A DNA stretch of 64,000 nt from Rohdeia sp041398665 (GTDB taxonomy: Bacteria > Planctomycetota > UBA1135 > GCA-002686595), in assembly GCA_041398665.1 (NCBI GenBank), contig JAWKUH010000009.1:62001-126000 (forward strand), given 5' to 3'. Each line of letters starts with the position of its first letter. The first letter of the stretch is position 1. A program made the position numbers and the translations under genes. Below the pieces are notes generated by a model. That model did no database searches. It saw only the letters and a list, made by a program, of their open reading frames with translations, and was not told where the DNA came from. Positions 8,249 through 16,862 of the stretch are shown here, piece by piece.

Positions 8249-9033
8249 CGGTCCGACTCCTGGCGAGCTGTGGCGAGCGAGCGCGCCATCTCGGAACGCA
8301 GGTGGTCGGCGAAGGCCTGCGGGTCGGCGGGCGCGGCGGCGGGCGTGCCTGCGGTGCGGATCGCGACCGGGGCTCCGGGGGACGTCGCGTCGAGACTCGC
8401 GAGGACGAGGACCGCGGCGGGGTCCTCGGCGAGCGTGCGTTCGAGCTCGGCGACGGCGTGCTCGAGCGTCGCGCGCGCGTCGTCCGTCGTCGCGAGATCG
8501 AGGTGGATCCACGCGAACGCACCGTCCTCGAGCGGGCGCGGGATCTTCTGCGCGCAGAACTGTTCGCCCGCGAAGGCGGCGCCGCGCGCTCCGGTGTCGG
8601 CGCCCGCGGCTTCGCGGACGAAGGGTTCGTCGACGAGCAGGAAGCCCTGGAGCAGGCCGCTGCTCTCGTCGAAGACGTCGCCCGAGAGGAACGCGCCGCA
8701 CTCGAAGCCCTCGAGCATGAGCCGTTCCGGGAAGGTCTCGACGTCGGCGGGGACGTGACGGAGAGAGCGCATCTCCTCGGTGAGCGGCCGGACGCCGAGG
8801 AGCGTCGCGGCCGCGGCCCACGGGTCGGTGCGGTCGAGCTCGACGGCGAGCGCCGTTCCGCCGAGCAGCTCCGCGGGCGCCGCCGCTCCCGCGGGCCAGG
8901 GCTCGACCGTCACCACGACGGTCGTCGGTGCCGGCGGGTCCTCCACGACGCACCCCGCGAGCGCGAGCGCCGCCACGAATGCGAGCCGCCGCGCGCGAGG
9001 TCGTCGCCCTGTCGATCTCGTCGGAACCGCCAT
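8245..9033 (-). CDS. Hypothetical lipoprotein
   Basis: A 262-residue protein with a lipoprotein signal: a basic start, then LAFVAALALAGC with the lipobox LAGC at residues 25-28. The mature part is acidic with no motif I can name. FAWIHLDLATTDDARATLEHAV faintly recalls sulfatase-like segments, but no metal-binding or formylglycine site is visible, so I do not call it a sulfatase. It probably faces the periplasm. It starts the two-gene unit with the MORN-like protein. Confidence 0.8.
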   Translation of the reverse strand: MAVPTRSTGRRPRARRLAFVAALALAGCVVEDPPAPTTVVVTVEPWPAGAAAPAELLGGTALAVELDRTDPWAAAATLLGVRPLTEEMRSLRHVPADVETFPERLMLEGFECGAFLSGDVFDESSGLLQGFLLVDEPFVREAAGADTGARGAAFAGEQFCAQKIPRPLEDGAFAWIHLDLATTDDARATLEHAVAELERTLAEDPAAVLVLASLDATSPGAPVAIRTAGTPAAAPADPQAFADHLRSEMARSLATARQESDR

Positions 9034-9359
9034 CGGGGCGGACACCATAGCGGGCGCCGGGCGCGCTCGATCGAACCCTCGATCGAACCTGGTTCGTTCG
9101 ACCAGGACCGACCTCGACCCCTCGTGGCGGCGCCGCCGGCGGGCTCGCGCTGCGGGTGCACCCCATGTCCTGGTCAAACGAACCAGGTTCGGTCGGCCTG
9201 GAATCGAAGCTCCCGGTCGTCGACGGGCGGCGACCGGGAGCGGATTCCGAAACCGGTCCGGCGCGGGGGAACGCGTCGGAACTCCTCTTCTTCGGTGGGG
9301 GCATCGACCGGATCGGGGCGGCGCCGTGAGGGGGCGGCGGCGGCGGTCCCGGCGGTGGG
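9034..9359. other. Intergenic region with two copies of a palindromic repeat
   Basis: No gene is supported in these 326 bases between two - strand genes. Two hairpin-forming units stand out. One is CCTGGT at 9088-9093 with ACCAGG at 9101-9106; the other is CCTGGT at 9169-9174 with ACCAGG at 9182-9187. Each has a 7-base loop, and they start 81 bases apart. The flank GGGTGCACCC at about 9154 corresponds to GGGTTCACCC in the related copies at 25.98 and 26.06 kb. Confidence 0.7.
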
Positions 9360-11486
9360 TCAGCGGCGGTCCGACGGCTCGGGCGCGGCGACGCGCTTCG
9401 CCCGGAAGGTGCCGTTGGGCTGGAGCAGCACGATCGTCGACGCGGGGCCGGCTTCGTCGTCGAAGTCGAAGCGCACGGCGTAGCCCTCGAGCTGCGGCGA
9501 GGTGAAGCGCCCGAACGTCGACGGCTCGAGCGTGAAGCGCCCCTGCCCCGACACGTCCATCGCGAGGCGCGTCCCCTCGAGCGACACGTCGATCCGCAGC
9601 GCCGGGAGCTCGTACGCCCCGACCAACCTCGCGAGGAACGCGGGGTCGGAGAGCCGCGCGTCCGGCGCGCGCTCGAACACGATCGGCGCGACCGACGGCT
9701 CGAGCCGCACCTCGAGTCGCGTCACGTGCCCCGCGAGGTCGCCGACGAACTGGAGTTCGAGCCCCTCGACCTCGGCGCCGCTCTCGGACTCGCCGATCGC
9801 GAAGACCTCGAAGTGCCGGTGCTCGAGCGGCGCGACGACGGTCCCGTAGCGCATCTCGAGGACGCCCTCGCCGAGTCCGACCTCGATGCGGCCGTAGCTC
9901 GGGTGCGCGTAGGTCGCGGCGTACTCCGCGAGCTCGTGCGCGGGCGGCGCGTCGGCGACGCGCTCCCGCGCACGCGCTCGCGCCGACGCGTCGACGATCG
10001 ACTCCACCTGCTCGGTCTGCGCCGCCGCGATCTGCGCGCGGTCGCGCTCCTCCAGTCCGAGCAGACGTTCGGCGAGGTGCGCCGCCGCGATCGACGGGAG
10101 CGCCGACGCGCGGTCGGTCGCCACGAAGATCCCGAGATCGTCGTTCGGGTAGAGCTCGACCTCGGTCACGAAGCCGTCGATGCCGCCGCCGTGGTGCACG
10201 CGCAGTCGCCCCTGCACCGTGTCGATCATCCAGCCGAGTCCGTACGCCGTCGGTCCCGCCTCGTCGCCGAAGGACAGCGTCGGGATCACGCTCACCGGCG
10301 TCGCGAGTTCGAGCAGGGCGGCGGCGGGGAGCAGGCGCCCACCGCCGTACTCGCCCTGCGCGAGCAGCATCGCCAGCCACCGCGCCATGTCGTTCGCGCT
10401 GGAGTGGATCGAGCCCGCCGGTCCGATCGCCGTGAGGTCGCGGAACGGGATCACAACGTCCTTGCCGCGCTTCCGGTCGTGCGGGACGGCGAAGTCCGCT
10501 CGCGTCGCGGCCTCGCGCGGTCCGAACGCGGTGTTCGTCATCCCGAGCGGGTCGAGCACGCGCTCGCGCACGTTCTGCTCCCACGACTTCCCGGTCACGC
10601 GCTCGAGCACGTGACCCGCCGTCAGGAACATCAGGTTGTTGTACTGCCACTTCTCGCGGAAGCCCGCGCTCGGCTCGAGGTGGGCGAGCCGCGCCACGAG
10701 TTCCTCGCGCGACAGGTCGGGCTGCAGGTACCAGAGCAGGTCGTGCCGCGGGAGCCCGCTGCGGTGCGAACACATGTCGCGCAGCGTGATGTGGCGCTCC
10801 GCGTAGTCGTCCCACAGGTCGAGTTCCGGGATCCACGTGACGACCGGCTCGTCCCAGTCGAGCAGCCCCTCCTCGACCGCCTGCGCGAGCACGAACGTGG
10901 TGAACGCCTTCGTCGTCGAACCGATCGCGAAGAGCGTGTCGGCCGTCACGGGCAGGTCCTTCTCCGCGTCGCGCTTCCCGTAGCCCTTCGCGAGCACCGT
11001 CTCGCCGCGCCACACCACCGCGATCGTCGCGCCCGGGACGCGGAAGCGCTTCAGCTCGGCAGCCATCCACTCGTCCAGGTCCGCGAGACGCTCCGCCGCC
11101 TGCTGCGAGGTCGTCGCGCTCGCCGCCAGCCAGAACTCGAACTCGAGGCCGCCCTGCGTGAAGGTGCCCTCGATCCTGTCGCCGGCCTCGTCGAGGACGC
11201 CCGCGAAGCGCGGGTCGCCGGGGACGCCGCCGATGAGGAAGCCGACGGCTCCGTCCTCGAACGTCAGTTCGGAGAGCGCGTGGTCGCGCAGTCGCTGTGC
11301 GGGGATCGAGAGGTCGCCGACGAGCGCGCCGTCCTTCCACGCGAGGTCGACGTCGAAGTCGAGGCCGGCGCCCTCGATGCGACCCTCCCAGTGTCCCGAG
11401 GGCGGCGAGTCCGCTTCCTGCGCGCGCGCGAGCGGCAGAGCGGTCGTGACGAGCAGGACGAACAGACTCGGTGCGAGACGTTCCAT
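9360..11486 (-). CDS. Beta-lactamase-fold serine hydrolase (class C/esterase type)
   Basis: 708 residues with a signal peptide (LAPSLFVLLVTTALPLARAQ). A beta-rich segment of about 100 residues precedes the serine hydrolase domain. The SxxK site is IGSTTKAF, the YxN site is WQYNNLMF, and the third box is HHGGGIDGF. A C-terminal DUF3471-like lipocalin-type domain follows, with LVGAYELPALRIDV. Members are periplasmic esterases, D-amino-acid peptidases or penicillin-binding relatives; a beta-lactamase role should not be assumed. The ATG at 11486 was chosen over an upstream in-frame start at 11558, because the signal peptide begins there. Confidence 0.92.
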   Translation of the reverse strand: MERLAPSLFVLLVTTALPLARAQEADSPPSGHWEGRIEGAGLDFDVDLAWKDGALVGDLSIPAQRLRDHALSELTFEDGAVGFLIGGVPGDPRFAGVLDEAGDRIEGTFTQGGLEFEFWLAASATTSQQAAERLADLDEWMAAELKRFRVPGATIAVVWRGETVLAKGYGKRDAEKDLPVTADTLFAIGSTTKAFTTFVLAQAVEEGLLDWDEPVVTWIPELDLWDDYAERHITLRDMCSHRSGLPRHDLLWYLQPDLSREELVARLAHLEPSAGFREKWQYNNLMFLTAGHVLERVTGKSWEQNVRERVLDPLGMTNTAFGPREAATRADFAVPHDRKRGKDVVIPFRDLTAIGPAGSIHSSANDMARWLAMLLAQGEYGGGRLLPAAALLELATPVSVIPTLSFGDEAGPTAYGLGWMIDTVQGRLRVHHGGGIDGFVTEVELYPNDDLGIFVATDRASALPSIAAAHLAERLLGLEERDRAQIAAAQTEQVESIVDASARARARERVADAPPAHELAEYAATYAHPSYGRIEVGLGEGVLEMRYGTVVAPLEHRHFEVFAIGESESGAEVEGLELQFVGDLAGHVTRLEVRLEPSVAPIVFERAPDARLSDPAFLARLVGAYELPALRIDVSLEGTRLAMDVSGQGRFTLEPSTFGRFTSPQLEGYAVRFDFDDEAGPASTIVLLQPNGTFRAKRVAAPEPSDRR

Positions 11487-11615
11487 GGGCGACGGCCTCG
11501 TGGTGGGGGAGTGCGGTGCTCCTCGGCGAGCGCCGACGTACCGCGGGCGCTCGAACATATTCGCGCCGCCGCCGCCGCTGGAGTCCGCTCCGGCGAATCG
11601 TCAGAGTGGACGTCC

Positions 11616-12344
11616 ATGGAGCTCCTCACGAGTCCCGAGGCGTGGATCGCGCTGCTCACCCTCACGGCGATCGAGATCGTCCTCGGCATCGACAACATCG
11701 TCTTCATCGCGATCCTCGCGGGGCGGCTGCCGAAGGAGCAGCAGGCCAGGGCGCGCTCGCTCGGCCTGCTCGTCGCGCTGGTCTCGCGCATCGCGCTGCT
11801 CGTCGCGATCGACTGGATCCGTCGAGCCGTCGAACCGCTGTTCACGTTGCTCGGCCAGGAGATCTCGGGTCGCGACCTCGTCCTCCTCGTCGGTGGTCTG
11901 TTCCTGCTCGGCAAGAGCACGGTCGAGATCCACCACAACGTCGAGGGCGACGACGACCACCACGCGAAGGGCAAGGCGGCGACGCTCGTCGGCGTCGTCT
12001 CGCAGATCTTCGTGCTCGACGTGGTCTTCTCGCTCGACTCCGTCATCACGGCCGTGGGCATGGCGGACGACCTGCCCGTGATGATCGCAGCGGTGGTCGT
12101 CGCCGTCGGCGTGATGCTGATCGCATCCGGTCCGATCTCGGCCTTCATCGACCGGCACCCGACGCTCAAGGTCCTCGCGCTCTCCTTCCTGATCCTGATC
12201 GGCGTGACGCTCGTCGCAGAGTCCTTCGACCTGCACGTGCCCAAGGGCTACGTCTACTTCGCGATGGCGTTCTCGCTGGGTGTCGAGATGCTCAACATCA
12301 GGGCGCGGACGAAGCGGCGCGCGGCGAGCGAGCGCGCGACCTGA
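11616..12344 (+). CDS. TerC family integral membrane protein
   Basis: 242 residues and about seven membrane segments. The two family motifs are seen: EIVLGIDNIVFIAILAGRLP near the N-terminus and FVLDVVFSLDSVITAVGMA in the middle. The buried aspartates are typical of TerC/Alx transporters, linked to metal (manganese, tellurite) homeostasis at the membrane. A His/Asp-rich cytosolic loop (EGDDDHHAKGK) could bind metal. Its last 47 bases overlap the end of a convergent gene. Confidence 0.93.
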   Translation: MELLTSPEAWIALLTLTAIEIVLGIDNIVFIAILAGRLPKEQQARARSLGLLVALVSRIALLVAIDWIRRAVEPLFTLLGQEISGRDLVLLVGGLFLLGKSTVEIHHNVEGDDDHHAKGKAATLVGVVSQIFVLDVVFSLDSVITAVGMADDLPVMIAAVVVAVGVMLIASGPISAFIDRHPTLKVLALSFLILIGVTLVAESFDLHVPKGYVYFAMAFSLGVEMLNIRARTKRRAASERAT

Positions 12345-13011
12345 TCTCGGTCAGGAACTCGTCGAGGCGGTCGCGCACGTACTCGAGCTCGGTGCGCGGC
12401 CGTTCCGGCGCGAGTTCGAGGGGGTGGCCCCGGCGCCGGTGCACGACGAGGTGCGACAGCGCGCGCTGGTGGAGCGCGCAGAAGCGCAGTTCGACGGCCA
12501 GCCCCTCGATCTCGTCGAGCGGCAGCACCGTCCGTCGCCGGCCGAACACGCCCTCCTGCTCGACGAGCAGCATCCCCTCGAGCGTCCCGATCGTCGTCCG
12601 CCTGCGACCGAGGTCGGCGGTGCGGAGCGCGCACGCCGCCACGAGGAACCACGCCGTCGCGATCAGCGCGAGCGCGAGCCAGATGCCGCCGCCGCTCAGG
12701 AACTGGTCGCTCCCGACGTCGAAGCGGAGCACGACCGTCACGAGTACGGCCGTGAGACCGCACGTCAGCACGGCGGCCGTGATCGTGCGCGCGAGCAGTC
12801 CGCGGCTCCCGGCGACGACGCCGACCGGGTCGAGATCGATGCGGAGCCCCGAGGGTTCGCCGCGTGTCGAGCGCGAGACCGATACGCGCACGCCGCGACG
12901 GCTCGGCGAGAGCTCTTGTGCTGCGGGTTCGACGTCGGACACGACCTGGTAGCCTACTCGCCCTCCGGATCCGGACAGCACGCCCCACGACCGTGAAGAA
13001 GCGCTCGACAA
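12298..13011 (-). CDS. Hypothetical membrane protein with a PH-like C-terminal part
   Basis: Up to 237 residues. Two membrane segments (TITAAVLTCGLTAVLVTVVL and IWLALALIATAWFLVAACAL) are followed by a soluble part, VEQEGVFGRRRTVLPLDEIEGLAVE, which looks like a bacterial PH/YdbT-type domain. The TTG at 13011 has a good ribosome site (AGGAGAG, 5 bases upstream). However, it overlaps the divergent lipoprotein gene by about 19 bases, so a GTG at 12942 is an alternative start. The 3' end overlaps terC by 47 bases. Confidence 0.7.
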   Translation of the reverse strand: MSSASSRSWGVLSGSGGRVGYQVVSDVEPAAQELSPSRRGVRVSVSRSTRGEPSGLRIDLDPVGVVAGSRGLLARTITAAVLTCGLTAVLVTVVLRFDVGSDQFLSGGGIWLALALIATAWFLVAACALRTADLGRRRTTIGTLEGMLLVEQEGVFGRRRTVLPLDEIEGLAVELRFCALHQRALSHLVVHRRRGHPLELAPERPRTELEYVRDRLDEFLTEIRSRARSPRAASSAP

Positions 13012-13571
13012 TCGCTCTCCTGGCCGCCTCGGTCGCCCTCCTCGCCGGAGGTTGCGTCTCGAACACCAGCGCCACCGGCTTCGCCGACCTCCCCACGGTC
13101 GACGGGCGCCCGCAGGAGTTCCTCGGCACGACGACCTACTCGCTGCACTTCCTCTTCATCGTGCCGTTGATCGGCGACGGGCGGATGCAGCGCGCGGTCG
13201 ACGCGTTCTCCGTCGAGGCGCGGCGACGCGGCGCCGAGAACGTGCGCATCATCGACACGACCTCGGACACCTACTGGTACGTGTTCCCGCCGATCTCGTT
13301 CCTCTTCCAGCCGGTCGTCACGTCGATCGAGGGCGAGCTGACGATGCCGGAGGACTACGCCGTCCCGCCGCCGCTGCCGAAGTACAAGCGCGCGTCGGCG
13401 AAGCTGCGCGACAGCCGCGGTCGACTCACCACCGTCGAGTCGCTCGAGGGCCTCGAGCTCCCGAACAACGCGCAGGACGCCATCGGGAGCGACCCCTTCG
13501 ACACGCCGGGCGTGCCCAAGCCGACCGAGGACCCCGAGAAGCCCGGCGTGCCCGACTCCTTCGGGAATTGA
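12993..13571 (+). CDS. Hypothetical lipoprotein
   Basis: 192 residues from GTG. It has a basic start (KKRST), a hydrophobic core and the lipobox LLAGGC at about residues 16-21. The mature part carries FIVPLIGDGRMQRAVDAFSVEARRRGAENVRIID, a helix-strand pattern as in small periplasmic proteins of unknown function, and ends in a proline-rich tail. It is divergent from the membrane protein at 12298-13011, and its start may overlap that gene's leader. No function is proposed. Confidence 0.8.
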   Translation: MKKRSTIALLAASVALLAGGCVSNTSATGFADLPTVDGRPQEFLGTTTYSLHFLFIVPLIGDGRMQRAVDAFSVEARRRGAENVRIIDTTSDTYWYVFPPISFLFQPVVTSIEGELTMPEDYAVPPPLPKYKRASAKLRDSRGRLTTVESLEGLELPNNAQDAIGSDPFDTPGVPKPTEDPEKPGVPDSFGN

Positions 13572-13592
13572 CGCGGCCCGTCCGCGCGGCCT

Positions 13593-14195
13593 TCAGCTCG
13601 ACGGCGCGCGTTCCTTCTTGAGACCGGCCGTGACGAGCAGCCGGAGTGCCTCCTCGACGCCGACCTCGACGGGCTCGATCGCGTCGCGCGGCACGAGCAC
13701 CATGAAGCCGCCGATCTGGTAGCTCATCGGCAGGTACACCGCGACCAGTCCCTCCTCCTCGTCGCGCTTGGTGATGGTGCGCGCGTCGTCGTTGGTCAGC
13801 AGGCCGAGCAGTTGGATCTGCGGGTCCTTCATGCGCACGAGCACGACCTGTTCGAGGTCGCGCTCGCTGTCGCCGCGCGCGAAGAACGACATCAGGTCGC
13901 GCACCGAACCGTAGATCGTCTTCACGAGCGGGATCCGCTCGAAGAGGTCCTCGACGCCGGACCAGATGCGCCGCAACAGGAACGTGCGCAGCATCACGCC
14001 GACGAGCAGCACGAACGCGATGCCGAGCACGACGCCCAGCCCGGGAACGTAGTAGTCGTCGGGGAGCACGCGTCGGATGAGCGGACCGAGCAGGCTCTCC
14101 GCCGACGACCCGAGCCACCACACGACGTAGATCGTGAGCGCGATCGGGAGGATCGCCGCGAGACCCTGGAGGAACGTCTTGCCGATGCGTTTCAC
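13593..14195 (-). CDS. DUF502 family membrane protein
   Basis: 200 residues. The start at GTG 14195 gives KRIGKTFLQGLAAILPIALTIYVVWWL, the usual DUF502 N-terminus. A second membrane span (VVLGIAFVLLVGVMLRTFLL) follows, then the soluble domain with RIPLVKTIYGSVRDL and the C-terminal PTNDD-equivalent region (LLTNDDARTITK). The frame stays open far upstream, but those residues are unconserved. The family is membrane-bound and its role unknown. It is divergent from the CsbD stress operon. Confidence 0.88.
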   Translation of the reverse strand: MKRIGKTFLQGLAAILPIALTIYVVWWLGSSAESLLGPLIRRVLPDDYYVPGLGVVLGIAFVLLVGVMLRTFLLRRIWSGVEDLFERIPLVKTIYGSVRDLMSFFARGDSERDLEQVVLVRMKDPQIQLLGLLTNDDARTITKRDEEEGLVAVYLPMSYQIGGFMVLVPRDAIEPVEVGVEEALRLLVTAGLKKERAPSS

Positions 14196-14659
14196 GTCGT
14201 TCGCGTCGAGACCGCGCTCGACGACTTCGATCTTGACGTACGCACGGTGAACACGCGTCCGTGACGCACGCCTTCTTCGCGATCGACGTTCCGACTCCGA
14301 GAAACACGCCTCGAACGTACGAAGCGGAACACGCGACGAATCGAGAGCGTCCGCGCGCGTGCAGGAACATCCCCGAAACGCGGCGAGCGTTCGAGAATTC
14401 TCCGCGGTTCGCTGTCGAAATCGCCGGCAGGGGGTGCCATCTACACCGCTCGGCCCGGTCCGGCGCGCCCTGCGCGACGCTCGTACGGCTCGGAGACCGG
14501 TGGCGACCCTTTCGCCCCCCTTGCGACCTCTTCCACGAGATCGCGTCCGCTCCGAGCGGTCGTCGGCCGAATCGCGACGCGAACGACGTCGCGTGTTCCC
14601 CGCAGTCCCGCCGAACGATCGGGCGCGACGCACACGAGTTCGACCATGGAGGTGTCGAC
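14196..14659. other. Intergenic region between divergent DUF502 and CsbD genes
   Basis: About 460 bases with no supported gene, although high GC leaves frames open. It must hold the promoters for both flanking genes. The only clear signal is the ribosome-binding site GGAGGT at 14648-14653 ahead of the CsbD start. I see no convincing promoter boxes or long repeat. Confidence 0.5.
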
Positions 14660-14860
14660 GTGGACGAGAGACGTATCGAAGGCAAGTGGAAGGAATGGCG
14701 CGGTCGGATCCGCGAGAAGTGGGGCAAGTTGACCGACGACGACGTCGAGTACGTCGACGGCAAGATCGATCGGCTCGAGGGCAAGTTGCAGTCGGTGTAC
14801 GGATACACCGTCGACCAAGCACGCAAGGCGGTCGACGAATTCAGCAAGTCTTCGAAGTGA
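14660..14860 (+). CDS. CsbD-like stress protein
   Basis: 66 residues from GTG, with GGAGGT 6 bases upstream deciding the start. RIEGKWKEWRGRIREKWGKL and LEGKLQSVYGYTVDQARKAV are the CsbD signature: small, charged, helical proteins induced by general or envelope stress. It is the first of three small co-directional genes (CsbD, DUF1328, acidic lipoprotein) that end at a strong hairpin, so they likely form one stress operon. Confidence 0.88.
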   Translation: MDERRIEGKWKEWRGRIREKWGKLTDDDVEYVDGKIDRLEGKLQSVYGYTVDQARKAVDEFSKSSK

Positions 14861-14868
14861 GGTGAGAC

Positions 14869-15039
14869 ATGGGACTCCTCGGATGGGCACTGACGTTCTT
14901 CGTGGTCGCACTCGTCGCCGGCCTGCTCGGCTTCACGGGCGTCGCGCGGGGAGCACAGGGGATCGCTCGGGCGCTGTTCGGACTCTTCCTCGTGCTGTTC
15001 CTCGTGATGCTCCTGCTCGAGCTCCTCGGCGCAGCGTGA
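14869..15039 (+). CDS. DUF1328 (YtjA-like) small membrane protein
   Basis: 56 residues: MGLLGWALTFFVVALVAGLL, then GFTGVARGAQGIARALFGL and a hydrophobic C-terminus (FLVLFLVMLLLELLG). This is the pattern of DUF1328 two-span membrane peptides, often found beside CsbD genes and stress-induced. A GAGGTGAG ribosome site precedes the ATG. It begins 8 bases after the CsbD stop. Confidence 0.9.
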   Translation: MGLLGWALTFFVVALVAGLLGFTGVARGAQGIARALFGLFLVLFLVMLLLELLGAA

Positions 15040-15093
15040 CCTGAACCACCTCGACCTCGAACCGTGAGCGAACGACGAAGAAGGAGAAGAAGC

Positions 15094-15330
15094 ATGAAGA
15101 AGCAACTACTCAGCACCATGACCGTCCTGGCGTCCGTCTGCTGCCTCGCCGTGCTGCCGAGCTGCGAGGACGACGGTCCCGCGGAACGCGCCGGTGAGAA
15201 GGTCGACGAAGCCGTCGACGACGCGAAGGACGCCGTCGAGGACGCGGCCGACGAAGTCGGTGACGCCGTGGACGACACGGTCGACGACGCCGAGGACGCC
15301 GTCGAGGACGGGACCGACGGCTCGGTCTGA
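15094..15330 (+). CDS. Small acidic lipoprotein with Asp/Ala heptad repeats
   Basis: 78 residues. The ATG at 15094 follows AAGGAGAAGAAGC, a strong ribosome site. The signal peptide ends in LAVLPSC (lipobox). The mature chain is built of repeats such as VDDAKDAVEDAADEV and DDTVDDAEDAVED, with acidic and alanine residues spaced for a long amphipathic helix, as in YtxH- or apolipoprotein-like stress proteins. It is the last gene of the CsbD operon. Confidence 0.85.
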   Translation: MKKQLLSTMTVLASVCCLAVLPSCEDDGPAERAGEKVDEAVDDAKDAVEDAADEVGDAVDDTVDDAEDAVEDGTDGSV

Positions 15331-15350
15331 ACCGACCACGACCGCGACAG

Positions 15351-15396
15351 GGCCGGCGCGGTCCCGGAGCCTCCCGGCTCCGGGGCCGCGCCGGCC
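15351..15396 (+). terminator. Very stable hairpin after the CsbD operon
   Basis: A 21-base stem (15351-15371 with 15376-15396) closed by the loop TCCC at 15372-15375. All positions pair, one as G-T. It starts 20 bases after the lipoprotein stop. No T-tract follows, so it could act as a GC-type terminator or as an mRNA 3'-end barrier. Confidence 0.75.
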
Positions 15397-15463
15397 GCAT
15401 TGGAGAGGCGAGCCGCGCGTCCTACGCTCCGGCCCGCGCGAACCTGGAGGAGGACGAAGACCC

Positions 15464-16372
15464 GTGAAAGGACTCGGCAAGCGCACCATCGCCCTGCATC
15501 GATCGACCCGGGGGCACTGGGTCGGGGACGGCTTCCCCGTCCACACGCTGTTCGACCACGCCGGACTCGGTCGCACGCTCGACCCGTTCGTGCTGCTCGA
15601 CCACGGCGGGCCCTACGACTTCGAGCCCTCGGACGCTCGTCGGGGCGTCGGGCCGCACCCGCACCGCGGCTTCGAGACGGTGACCCTGGTGTACGACGGC
15701 GAGGTCGAGCACCGCGACTCGGCGGGCGGAGGCGGCGTGATCGGGCCCGGGGACGTGCAGTGGATGACGGCGGCGTCGGGCGTCGTCCACGCGGAGTTCC
15801 ACGGAGCCGGGTTCGCGCGCCGCGGCGGACGCTTCGAGGTCGCGCAGCTGTGGGTCAACCTCCCGTCGCGACACAAGACGGAGTCGCCGCGCTACCAGAG
15901 CATCGGGAGCGATCGGATCCCGGAGGTCGAGCTCCCCGACGGGAGCGGTGCGGTGCGCGTCGTCGCCGGCTCGTACGCGGGGCGTCGCGGACCCGCGCGC
16001 ACCTTCACGCCGATCGACGTGCTCGACGTGCGCTTCCGCGGACCGGGCGAGGCGCGGTTCGAACTCGGCGAGGGACGCGTGGCCGCCCTGGCCGTGCTCT
16101 CCGGCGAGGTCGAGGTCGACGGTCGCGAACGCGTGGGCGCGAACTCCGTCGTCGGCTACTCGCGCGAGGGCGACTCGATCTCGGTTCGCGCGACGACGGC
16201 GTCGAAGCTCCTCGTGCTCGCCGCCGAGCCCCTCGACGAACCCGTGGTCGGTCACGGGCCGTTCGTCATGAACAGCGAGGATGAGATCGTGCGCGCGATC
16301 GAGGACTTCCGCGCGGGCAGGATGGGTCGACTCGACGACCCGGTCGCGGACGATCAGGCCGCGGGGCGGTAG
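15464..16372 (+). CDS. Pirin family protein
   Basis: 302 residues from GTG with GGAGG upstream. The N-terminal cupin has the pirin metal motif: PHPHRGFETVTLVYDGEVEHRD and then GDVQWMTAASGVVHAE, supplying the histidines and glutamate for one iron. The C-terminal cupin (ARFELGEGRVAALAVLSGEV) is present, so the length is complete. Pirins are redox-sensing co-regulators or quercetin 2,3-dioxygenases; the role here is unknown. Its 3' end overlaps the convergent cheR remnant by about 19 bases. Confidence 0.93.
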   Translation: MKGLGKRTIALHRSTRGHWVGDGFPVHTLFDHAGLGRTLDPFVLLDHGGPYDFEPSDARRGVGPHPHRGFETVTLVYDGEVEHRDSAGGGGVIGPGDVQWMTAASGVVHAEFHGAGFARRGGRFEVAQLWVNLPSRHKTESPRYQSIGSDRIPEVELPDGSGAVRVVAGSYAGRRGPARTFTPIDVLDVRFRGPGEARFELGEGRVAALAVLSGEVEVDGRERVGANSVVGYSREGDSISVRATTASKLLVLAAEPLDEPVVGHGPFVMNSEDEIVRAIEDFRAGRMGRLDDPVADDQAAGR

Positions 16373-16862
16373 TAGCTGACCCGGTTCTCGAGGAAGCGCT
16401 CGAAGGGCAGCGACCGCACCATCTCGGCCGTTCCGAGGAAGAGGTAGCCGTCAGGACTCATCGTCCGACGGATCCGCGCGAGGACGTCCTCCTTGGTCCG
16501 GTCCTCGAAGTAGATCAGGACGTTGCGGATGAAGACGATGTCCCAGGCGGGCATCGGGGGGAACGGCGTGACGAGGTTGAGCTTCTCGAACCGCACCATC
16601 GAGCGAACGTCCTCCACGACGCGCCAGGCGGTGCCCGAGCGCTCGAAGTAGGAGACGAGCAGGCGTGCCGGCAGGCCGCGACCGATCTCGAACTGGCTGT
16701 ACGTCGCGTCGCGACAGCGGTTCAGCATCCGGTCCGAGACGTCCGTCGCGAGGAACTCGAGCTTCCCGTTCGGGGGTTCGGGGAAGTGCTCCCGGATCAC
16801 CATCGCGAAGCCGTACGGTCCCTGATCGCTCCAGCCCGTCGAGTGCACGGACGATCGATTCG
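16354..16862 (-). pseudogene. Truncated CheR-type methyltransferase (C-terminal part only)
   Basis: CheR methylates glutamates of chemoreceptors using SAM. Here only the second half of the SAM domain is kept: LEFLATDVSDRMLNRCRDATYS, GRGLPARLLVSYFER, WDIVFIRNVLIYFE and GYLFLGTAEMV. The N-terminal helical domain and SAM motif I are lost. The frame enters as HSTGWSDQGPYGFAM, a distorted version of the CSTGQEPYSxAM stretch. The first in-frame ATG is 16803. A CheX-like fragment in the opposite direction begins almost at the break. It cannot be a working CheR unless a split protein is made. Confidence 0.75.

Noticed and set aside
8245..9033. Sulfatase or alkaline-phosphatase-like lipoprotein
   Set aside because: One stretch looks similar, but no metal ligands or nucleophile are present, so the function would be invented.
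9360..11486. Antibiotic-resistance beta-lactamase
   Set aside because: The SxxK/YxN/HxG fold is shared with many esterases and peptidases. The extra beta-rich domains and genomic setting do not support a resistance role.
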